Assembly (NCBI GenBank): GCA_903813345.2
Contig: CAIIXF020000005.1
Location: 33,609,375-33,673,374 of the forward strand
Length of the DNA stretch: 64,000 bases
Reading direction: 5' to 3'
Source of the DNA: Owenia fusiformis
Taxonomy: Eukaryota > Annelida > Polychaeta > Sabellida > Oweniidae
A program made the position numbers and the translations under genes. The notes beneath the pieces are model-generated. The model saw only the letters and a list, made by a program, of their open reading frames with translations, was not told where the DNA came from and ran no database searches. Positions 20,798 to 32,700 of the stretch are shown here, piece after piece. Position 1 is the stretch's first letter, and the number at the start of each line of letters is the position of its first letter.

Positions 20798-23700
20798 CTA
20801 CAATCAAAGTCCCATATTACAGAGGACAATGGAATTGTCGCCCTCAATCATTAGGTAAATAGCCTACAATCAAAGTCATACATTACAGAGGGCAATGGAA
20901 TTGTCGCCCTCAATCATTAGGTAAATAGCCTACAATCAAAGTCATACATTACAGAGGGCAATGGGATTGTCGCCCTCAATCATTAGGTAAATGTCCTACA
21001 ATCAAAGTCATACATTACAGAGGGCAATGGGATTGTCGCCCTCAATCATTAGGTAAATGGCCAACAATCAAAGTCATACATAACAGAGGGCAATGGAATT
21101 GTCGCCCTCAATCATTAGGTAAATGGCCTACAATCAAAGTCACATATATTACAGAGGGCAATGGGATTGTCGCCCTCAACCATCATGTAAATAGCTAACC
21201 AAACCCGTCTGGCCCAGTTATCTACTCTCGATATCGATCTACTAGTACGGGAGTAGATAACTGGGCCAGACGGGTTTGGTTAGTAAATAGCCTACAATCA
21301 AAGTCACATATTACAGAGGGCAATGGAATTGTCGCCCTCAATCATCAGATAAATAGCCAACAATCAAAGTCACACATTACAGAGGGCAATGGAATTGTCG
21401 CCCTCAATCATTAGGTACATAGCCAACAATCAAAGTCACACATTACAGAGGACAATGGAATTGTCGCCCTCAATCATTAGGTAAATAGCCTACAATCAAA
21501 GTCACACATTACAGAGGGCAATGGAATTGTCGCCCTGAATCATTAGGTAAATGGCCAACAATCAAAGTCATACATTACACAAAGCAATGGAATTGTCGCC
21601 CTCAATCATTAGGTAAATGGCCAACAATCAAAATCATACATTAAGGAAACACATTACAGAGGGCAATGGAATTGTCGCCCTCAATCATCAGATAAATAGC
21701 CTACAATCAAAGTCACACATTACAGAGGGCAATGGAATTGTCGCCCTCAATCATTAGGTTAATAGCCTACAATCAAAGTCACACATTACAGAGGGCAATG
21801 GAATTGTCGCCCTCAATCATTAGGTAAATAGCCTACAATCAAAGTCACACATTACAGAGGGCAATGGAATTGTCGCCCTCAATCATTAGGTAAATAGCCT
21901 ACAATCAAAGTCACACATTACAGAGTGCAATGGAATTGTCGTCCTCAACCATTCGGTAAATAGCCTACAATCAAAGTCACATATTACAGAGTGCAATGGA
22001 ATTGTCGTCCTCAACCATTCGGTAAATAGCCTACAATCAAAGTCACATATTACAGAGACCAATAGAGTTATCATCCTCAATCATTAGGTAATAATCATTA
22101 ATGATAATAGCCTACAATCAAAGTCCTACGTTACAGAGACCAATGATATTGTCATCCTCCACTATCGGGTAAAAATCATAACTGTTACATGGAAGAGATT
22201 GGTGAAATTTTGTAGTTCCAATTTTGCTTGAGGTATTTAGGTTAGTTAAATCATTTGTAAGTTATTAAGAAATATAGTAAGTAAACTAATGTGTAATTTT
22301 GCAGCAAATAATAAAGGGCAATTAAAAAAAAATTTAATTCACTAGTACGTATGTACGATGTATAGACCCATTGATGAACATATCGGATAAGTGAAAATAA
22401 TTTAGGAATAGAATATCGAAAATTGATAAACCTGTCAGTTATGAATATACCGGACTGTATTTTAAATCATGGGCAACAGTATGGGTGGATAGTTTCGTAG
22501 ATGTAGATAATGTATATACATTAACTACAGTAGATAAGCAGGATAAAGATATCAAATTTTTACAATTTCCAAAAATGTCTCCAATTATTTTTATGTGATC
22601 ATACACGCCTTTCCTAATATAGTGATTTTATCCCAAAGCAGGTTGTAATGTCGATTACTTCAAAATAATTAAGGCACCAATAACAGTAGCACAGCGTGAA
22701 ATGTGTCAGACTACAAAAACATTGTGCCAATATCAGATGTTTATATCACGTAGTTTCGATTTTGCCATTTTATTACCTTTACCCTTGAGTTGTATTTGAA
22801 AGTACTTCATTTTCCCAAATGCTACATATTTTATCCTGATATTCACTTTGTGTCAAGTTCTTTGGAATATTGGGAAACGTCCACTTATTGCATTGTTTAA
22901 TTATAAATGTCACTGGCGGATTAGGGGGGGGGGGGGGCTGGGGGCCCGCCCCCCCCCCCCCCTTGGGTGGGCCCAGAAAAAAAAAATTGGACCCAAAAAA
23001 TTTTTTGGGCCAAACAAGGCCTTCAGGCCCCAAAAAGTCGGCCTTTTGGTCATTACTGGGGCTTTTAAGGCCTTATTTTTTAATTTCAGGCCAAATTTTG
23101 AAGAAAATGGGCCTCAAAATTTCAAAATTTGGGGCCCACTTTTGGATTTTAAAATTTTTTTCCGGACGTTTTTTTCTCTGACCTGAAATTTGGGCCCCCC
23201 CCTTGTTGGTTCCTGGATCCGCCCCTGAATGTGATTCTATAAAAAACATTGTCACAGTATTGCAGACAAATAATATAATAGCACATTTATTGGAACTTGC
23301 CTAAAATCAATTTCTTCGATGGAACGAGTAGCTCCCATGGAGTTAAAATCATGCCACGATATTAATTTCATTCAATTAATAAATGTAATCATACAATCGT
23401 TATTCAATCATTAATACCCTTATTTCACCTTATTAATGTGACAGAAGTGGGGTCTTGTAATACATAACTGTGAGTACACAGCCTCGTTTCTAGTCACGGT
23501 CAGACACTTACTTTGATAATTTCACACATCTCGTCCTCTTCTATCATGCCATTGCGGTCAATATCATAGAGCTTAAAAGCCAAGTCTAGCTTCTGTTCTG
23601 GGTTACCTGATTGGGTTATGCTGATTGCCTAAAGTAGAAAAAGAAAATGTTGTGAATCATAAAATCAATTTTTAGGTCGAGTATCTGGCATGGTTTGGTT

Positions 23701-26700
23701 TGGAAAGTCATTTGCTGATTGGTGATTTCTGCCAAGTGATTTATACATGAAAAATTCAACCATCAATTTATCACTTGACTCTTACCATGTATGTGGTTTA
23801 TCAACTAAGGATATTCCAATCTTCCTTGAAAAAAGGACGAATGAATTTTCTGCTTTTTGATGAAACCAATGGACCGATAAATACTTCAAAGACAGGGTCG
23901 CATACCCAAGGAGAATACAATGCTAACGAATTCTGACCTAAAATCCTCATTTTTGTTACTACTCACGCAGAGCTTTGTCTGGAACAAGACATGGTAAACG
24001 AAGATGAACAATAACTGTTGCTGTATTGTATACGAGAGTAGAACCTACTGATATATGTCTCTCTTGTGACCTTTATTACACAGACATTAATTGTTTTAGT
24101 ACCCACCTCCGTTATAAAAGGATATATTTATTGATTCTAGTCTAGAACCCGAGGCAAGGACATTCAGTAGTAAAATATATCAAAATAGCGTTTCTTATTA
24201 TGTGAGTCATTCGCCCATCTTTTTCATCCCTATTTTTGCGTAAGTATGTGCTAATCATACATTGCATAAACTACACACGTGTAAATATTCCGGGTCTCAG
24301 TCTAGCTGTATATCTTTGAAGCAACAAGCATATTTTCAAAATTTATCAGTTCGTTTGTTATGTCCCCTGTGAGACTAATGTACAAATTGTGTTTGTTGTA
24401 CTAATCCTATTATTCTAAGATAAATTATGCATAATCCAGCAGGACAGTATACATAATGATAAAAATACCCTTGTCCCAGATCTGATGATTTAAATTTACA
24501 GACATGATATACAGGGTGTCCATAAGTCTCTTTACAATTACAATTACAAAGTCTTGTAAAGAGACTTTATGGACACTCTGTATATCAATATAACCAAAAT
24601 AATGCCCTTCTATAAAGTCTCTCTCAATAAATTCACTTATTATCATCCACTGCTTGTGACACGCTTTTTATAAAAATTTCCACTAATAAATTAAAAAAAC
24701 ATATAATCTACAACAAATGTCTCTGCTTAGTTTTCTTATTTATTTGGTATGCAGAATGACGTTGCATAATCATTGTGTTATGCTGAAAAACACCCTTAAA
24801 CGGTTTATCATCAATCTCTTGGGATCAACAAATATAGTAGTTGACAAAAATAAAATGATGACATGTATTTGTGTTATTGTTCCCATGGTTATGATACTGA
24901 ATGAGATGCGTTGAAAAGCCTTTGAGTAAATCTTGCGTCATTCAGTAATATAATCAGAATTTCAGCTGACACTTTATTTCAACAACACCCTTTCGCATTC
25001 TTGACATAGCTTCTTAAAAGATAGGTTTATCTTTTTAACTAACCTCTGTGGTCAGGGTATAATCAATGAATAAAAGGTGGATGATGCCAAATGTGGCAAT
25101 GGGTTTTCTTATAGATCATTCTCCTTGAATTTTCCTAATTTTCAGAGACTGATTATCTGCCTTATTCTTGAAAACACCATTAGCTTTTTGATAACTTGTC
25201 ACTGTGAATGTACAGTGGGTTGCCAGTAATCAACAATGTCAATTTCCTTTTCTAATGCGAATTTGTAAAATTGTCATATTATCCATCTTATTTTTGTTTT
25301 AAGTTCAGCCTGGTGATTGATTCATCTATCACTTTGACATCATTGTACAGAAATAGGACCAACTTGTTATAATTTGGTTCATTTATTTGTCTAGAATTTC
25401 CCTAGAGGAAATCAATCCCCAAGACGTCGTTCAAGGTAATACATAGCATGTTAAGATAATCTCCAATTATTGAGATAGCTTCTGTGATTATGTAATAATG
25501 TCTATTGTAGAAGCGAAAAGGATCATCTTTCTTGAATTCACAGTCCTTTGTGTTAAGGTCGTTACCCTTTGTGAATAGTATGACTTCACATGCATTAACT
25601 CTAAGGGAAAGCGGCATGTACATCTCGAATATTAAAGTGTTCCAAATGCAGGTACCCTGCGCACAGAGTCTAGTTATAAACTACCCTCGACAAGACGAAG
25701 CTCCCTTTTGAGAAGCAAAGTCGAACGAATGCAAAGGGTAAAATGCAGGGTAATACTAGTTATGTTTTGTTTTTCAAATGTTACACATTTTATGCTTTCT
25801 CCATGGATGATGATGTCTTCATTACCCAGGTGGTACTCTTTCTATTTTAATTTTTTCATTGCCGCTGTAAGTCTATTTGAAAACCAGATTTAAATACTTT
25901 AAATATTTCAAATTGCAAACACTTTTTTGTGTTGGTTTATCTTGGTGCTGTTATCAAATGAGAATTCTAGTTTTGCATTATCTATATTGTTTTGACTGAT
26001 TACTGTTGACTTTTAGTGCTTTTCACAATAAATGTTCGCTTGAGGCTCACTACATTAACCTTTCTATTTAGAGTATATTATAAAATATTTATCATAGAAC
26101 CCCACAGACCCATATCCTCAGACGTCTCATATCATCACATCCGATCACGTATCCGAATTCTCGGGAAATAATCAATATGCATTATATCAATTGTATCTGT
26201 TTTATGACTTGATCATTTTAGATGGTATCCCTCTAGTTCCACCCTAGAGACATTCTTAACGTTATATTCCATATTTATTTTGTCAAATAAGCAATATAAA
26301 AGACCCACGAGGATATTCTGAAGCATAGTAATAACATTAATGATCTAGAGAATAGCTTAAAATGTGGTAAAATTATTGTAGTTACATTTCAAATATATTG
26401 CATTTTCTGTACAAGGTTTACTTACAAATATTGTTGTTGTGGATAATAGATATTATGGACTTTTCTCTAATGAGTAAGTTTTGTGCAATAAAGAATATTT
26501 ATTGCACCCACGGGAGGACTTTATCCAGAAATCCTCAGGATGCAGATAAATGTGAAAGAAATCCCTTTGTTCAATAATAGATGGTAAATCAATGATCAAC
26601 ACACCGTTCGTCTATAAGGGCTCTATTTTCTCTATGTAAAAAGTCATAAAGCATCGATACATCTCTCTTTAATTAATTTATAGTACAGTTGATATGACAA

Positions 26701-29700
26701 TGTAATACCCCTTGGAGGATTAATACGGTTTTGCATCGTCTTGATTAAAACCAATGATCAATCATGTGTCTCAATATTCGCAATGACTGCTTCTTTGCCC
26801 ATTTCATAACCTGCCAAGGTCCCAACTGGGACTGTATTGAAAGGCTCTGTTTCCAATCAGATCCCGCTCTGGATTTTCCAAATACTTCTTTGTTGTTCCG
26901 AGACAACATTGTTATTTAAGGTGAATCCCATTTGCTATCAACTCTTAGCAATTTGAGACGTTTGCATTTTCGAATAAAAACATCCAAGTTCTTGTGCAAA
27001 CTTATCTATTAACTTTTGTCCGTTCGTTCAAACGATGCAACTGATTTCTGTACTTCCGTAATGCGTTCCCATTGGTTAGTGAATACTATATTTAGTATGT
27101 CATATTCCGCAGATGAATATGTCATATTCCGCAGATGAATATGCCATATTTAGCTTCGGAAAACGTGTTTACCGCATTACACCAAGTTCGGTTGCTACTC
27201 TGTGGATCGGTGTGATTTGAACTTCTGGAAGTGAGTATCAGGGCATTCTGATACTCATCACATCTTTTTGTCTACAACCAGAAATAGTGTGAAGCTAATA
27301 GAAGGCCATGATTTCTCATAATGGGTCAGGGTGATTCGAGTGCATAATCACCCGGCCAACAATGAGAGTCAAGACAATTGAAATGACATAGAGGTGACAT
27401 AAGCCGAAAGTAAATTTTCTCCTCTGTCGTCTCTGTATCAATTCCTATTATTGACATAATGTTTCTTATGCAAATCTTCTTATTGTTTTATGTTTTTGAC
27501 GTGTTAGTCTAAATTCTACAATACAAATATGCCAACTCTTTAATAATACTTAACCAGTTGCTATTTTCTCATGTTGCATTTTTGTAGATTTACAATTCAT
27601 CTCTTATTGAAATATCCCCTCCATATATATTCAACGAACCATGGATACGTAATAATTGAAAACATACGGATTTTGCAATAATCTGATCATATAATTTAGA
27701 GATGATTTCACACTTGAAGTTGATTGAGTTCATGGTTAACACTGAAAACGGCTTAAGTGTGAAACAAATTTTGTTAAAAATTCAAAAAAGCATTAAAATT
27801 ATTTTTTCAAATGGACATGTATTATGTATCTGTATACATTTATACACACGTCACCGAAAACATTGAAGTAAACTCCAAGGAACAATAGGTGGAATTTCAA
27901 ATTGAAATTAGGGGCCGTCTCAAACGTGACGATTTTCACATTTCAAGTCCGTGATTAATATGCCAAGATATTTACATTAGAATGCAACATTGTCAAAAAA
28001 CCAAGGACTTTCCTCATGCTACTCTACTGTCCTTTAGAATCATAAATGAATTTGGACTACAAGTATTTTCCTTTTGATGTACATCACTTGTCGACATGAG
28101 ACATCTGAATCCATCATTTTTCTCGATTTTTTCATACGTTGTGTTTTTAATTTGAGTAAAATTGAAAGGGGTCGAAACTATTGGAACATAAATTGATTCG
28201 GCCATGAAAAATGATGCTTTAGACGAATAGAAAATGATAAAAAAAATATTAGGGGAGCATTGATCATTAGGCTGGATCAACATTTTTCCGCGTGTCGTTT
28301 TTCACAAGAAAATTGGAAACAAATGACAATGAGTTATATGTTAACTAAAGAGAAGTTTTAATTCACGAATGGGCATTTTTAATGACTAAAGCTAGCTGAA
28401 TTGAGAAACAAGTTTGTATTTGTGTCTTATATTTTCACCTTTATGTTTAATTTTCCTTCAAAACTCGACATAAAGCATGAATAGCAGAATCGTGTCGTGT
28501 TTCACTATCTCCAAGGAAAAAGCAGTTACGTACATGTATAAGCTTACATGTTACATACAGTGTATGTGGACTCATATGCAATCATAGTTTATATCATGTA
28601 TGTACTGACACATATTTTCTATTTTCAATAACTATGTGCAAACCACATTATTTATCTTTTTTAAATCAACTTCCCCAAAATTTCACTGATTCAAAAAACC
28701 AGCTTTTTTTACATTTTACATCGATGGTGCAAATGCCAGGTCGTCAAGCTCCCATCACCCTAGTTCCCTTTTAATCTCTTATCGTGTATAAGGTAAGACA
28801 CTTTGATTTGTTTTTTTACAATTTGAGACACTTTTACGATGGATGTAGACCAGCTGCAGGGTGACGTAGTGAAGTCTTTTCTGCATGCACCGCAAACAGC
28901 AGGGGAATCATACATGTTCATTCCAAATGACATTAACGGCATTCAATCACGCATCAGAAAAGTCAGTTTTAAGATTTCAAATTTAAAAAGAGACTTTTTC
29001 ATTTAAAATATTTAAACGGTATCTCTACTTGATTGTACGTTATCATTTGAAAGACATAAGGATGATATTTCTGACTTAAGTCTGACGAAGCCAAAGGATA
29101 AAAATCATCTGCACTGTGAATATGAACTTTTTTTTGGTCTGCGATGCGCTTCATCGATGTCCCAATCTCATCACACTTTTTGGACATTTTTCGTGGCGAC
29201 CGAAAACGTTCTTATAGCTATGTTTTGCTTCATTCGAGCTGTCGCCAGAACGAATTATTTTTGTCAGACTCGATACTTTTTCAACGGTTTCTGATATCTA
29301 ATCACAAAACTCTCAGCATAAACTTAATTCTTTCCTGGGATTTTCAGTTTTTCTTTGACGTTCTGGAAGTTTAATTTTCGGTGCAATGGGTTACCCCGGT
29401 TTGGCTTTAGAGAGAGAGAGAACCTTGAAAAAATCGCTTTGTTGGCTACATTCTCGAAGCGTGTATTTTGTGTTTCTGATTTCTTTTTGCTAGTCGGTTG
29501 GCGATATATTTCAAAGAGGAGTGTATTTTTGAATTGCTTGTCGTACATTTTCTTTAATATTCTCGGGCATAGCTTAGTTTTTGCTTTTCTCTGTCTCTTT
29601 TCCAACGAATTGCGTTTCGCGAAGGCATATTGAATATTACAGATCATATACATATCGTGCAAATGGAATTCAAGGAAATAATAATTAATTATAACACAAA

Positions 29701-32700
29701 AACATCGTTGAAAAGCTTTAATCTTTCATATTACTTAATTAGAGTTTTCGGTTTATGCTGTTCTCCATTAATAATAATTGCATTAATTGAAAAGAAAACA
29801 GAATGCAAACATTAGGGGACTTTATGATCGATTTCAGCGATCCCCGGGAATACACTGAACGAAACGTTATTTACTGAGAGTCAACTATTTTTGGCTTTAA
29901 TGGTCTTCATATACCATTTTTTGTTATGACTTTTCCGATAAATTATGCTTATGGAATATCTAAATAACTTGTCATTTGCTTGCACGTTACGTATTATTGT
30001 AAAGGCGTATAAATTGTAAAAAGCACATTTACAAAAGGGCAAATTCGTTAGCTGTTATCGTTTCCTTGTCTATAAGTTGATCTTTATGCGTAATTACTGA
30101 ATAACTGCTGAACATGTGTTTTAAGAATATGGGTCATCATATAAAATTAAACCAATCCATCTGGGATTTATAAAAAGGGCTAATTATTGCTTTGAGTTCA
30201 ATGCTAAAACCGTGACGTTTTTCACGCGTGACGTTTGTCACAGTTTCGCACAATATTAGTTCATAGATGGGGTAATTCTGGTTATTTCGAAAATCCCTTT
30301 TTGTTATGATGGAGTGGACATATTGTTTTCTTGGAAATTGCCTTATTCCCATCAAGACTATTGTCAATATATGAGTGACATCACGGTCGTTTTTCACAAG
30401 CAAAACGGTGAATCTTCAGAATTTTTCAGATCATGCTCATTATAATCCAATCACAACTATAATCACGATTTGTGACACGATGGTCTGATAAACTGAACTA
30501 AAGACTTGATAAATACAGATAATTTATTTATCTCGAGTTTCCCTACTGCCGTCTGGGCCCGTTTTAACGACCGTGACGTTTTTCACAGAATAAATTTTAC
30601 ACTTACTATAATGGGTATATATAATCGGTAGTAGGTGAGAAGCAAATACACTGCTGTCATCACACTCTGACTGAATGTTTTCTATGCCAACAGAACAAAA
30701 ATGAAAATATGCGACCATTTATGACTGAGATATGACATGTTTTCACAGGCGTGTTGTCCCGTTTCATCAACAAATTCAAGAAATTCACAACTTATTCGCG
30801 AGTTATCAAAGTTATTTACAACCGGAATGATCAATAAGTATGCTGACCGAATTTAGATAAAGGCATTTTATTTTAAAATACATAAAACAATGAGAAAAAA
30901 TCATTTTTGTTTTGGCTATTTTCAATTACATGAAATATACCCATTTTTAACATTTATTGGTTTTGAATGTTATATCTATTGGGTGTTGTTTCTTTTTGTT
31001 CTTCATTTTGGTGTTTCTGAATTTGATTTATTTACTCAATTTGACATTAAGCCTAAGATAATTAGTGTTATGGACGATCCATCTTTATCAATCAAATTGT
31101 TGTGATCCTCTATCATGTCAGATTCACTCAGAGTCACTTGGAACACGTTGCCCTTCTTTGTGTTGTCCCTGTCTGTACTCTTATCATTGGGAGCATTTTT
31201 ACATGTACATGGATATGTAAGTTAAAAAGTTGTTTTTCTGACCCTTATTATATTGTATGGATGATACGAGCATTAAAACTAAGATAGTCACCACTTTTCA
31301 TTTGTTACAGACGCTCAACGCCGACCGTCGAACACCGTCTACAAAAAGTGTGAGACTATAAAAAATGGTGGTGACATAAAACAAAGTGTTCAACTTTTCC
31401 GACATCCATGACAAGATGGCTGAACCTGTTGCTTTGTATTGTTGGTGTGCATTCTTTCTATTTCAACATCGAGATATTCTTAAATTACTTCATCCATCAA
31501 CATTATTACTGACAATACAAAAACGTTTCTTTCATACTGGAACATTCTATTGGGAAATGTTTTATTTACTTATTTCTAGATTTTGTTGCCTCGTGTACAT
31601 GTGTATTTCGATTAATTTATGATTGTAAGCCTTTATGCTATTTGTTAAAGTACTTTGTGTCAAAGTTTTCTGTCTTGAAAATGAAAATGAATAATGACCT
31701 TCCATTAACTATATGGAAATTCTTGGTTACATTATACTGTTGTTATATAAAGATATGCATTAGGTCGCCTTGGGATTTGCTTCCGTATAACAGAAATGGA
31801 AGTCGCAATAAGCCTTTCAATTACATTCAGTAACACATCATTAACTTTTTGATATATTCCGACGATAATTCAGACGTACCTACTACTAGCACGGTACCTT
31901 TTTCTGAAGTCAACTTAAATGTCGCAGATATGATATTATAGTGGTAATTTTCCTCTGCAGTATAGTCACGCCTAACCATCGATAACATATGTGACAAAAG
32001 ATACCGTCGTACACTTTAGATGTACCGTGTCACTATTCTAACTGATATGAAGCAAAAACGATGATGTGGGTGTGGTGTAGGTTTTAAAAATTAATCTGAG
32101 AAATACTTAAGGGATTTATGTTTAATTTCGTGTGTATTCGATTTGAAAAGATTTCGGGCAGTGCTCGAGTTTTTTTGTAGTAAATCTACCCATCAACAAT
32201 GATCGGTTGGAAAATGTTTTTTTTTTCACATTTCCTTCGGTCATTTTTTCCCCTGTCGCCTAAGAGTGTCGATTATTTTTATGAGAATATGTTTCCCAAA
32301 GTTACACAATTAAGGTCGGTTGAAGATTTAATAAATATTCACGTTTTTGCTAAAATAATAAAAATAAAAAAATCATAAGAATACGTTGTCATCTCGATGT
32401 ACGTTGTCCCATTGAACTTACATATCTGAATTCACAGTTAACCCTTATGTAGACAACGTATCTTTTCATAAAACTAAGGGGAAGGGGGATCAGATTCATT
32501 TAAAACTGAAACGGAACAATCCACTATTACTAATTCAACTTGACTGAACTATATTGAACCTCTGCACTTTCCAGATATAGCATAAACGGGATTTCGAAAG
32601 TCATCTTCGATTAGCTAGTAAAGATCTCTCCATGAACTCCTTAAGATTATTAAAATTCATAAAAGTGCAACATAATGTAATGTACCGACGCCTAATGGTC

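Larger units (their letters stand above)
20798..23511 (-). other. NCS-like intron 3 (2.7 kb)
   Basis: It holds the 66-bp array, the 89-bp palindromic insertion and the G-run/C-run repeat. The part from 22190 to 22910 is AT-rich with nothing recognisable. Confidence 0.8.

Noticed and set aside
22779-23255. Glycine/proline-rich open frames over G- and C-runs
   Set aside because: Low-complexity translation of a repeat element; frames on both strands and no family motif.
29324-29662. Overlapping 92- and 112-codon frames on opposite strands
   Set aside because: Basic, low-complexity translations with no recognised motif, no splice context and a mid-intron position.
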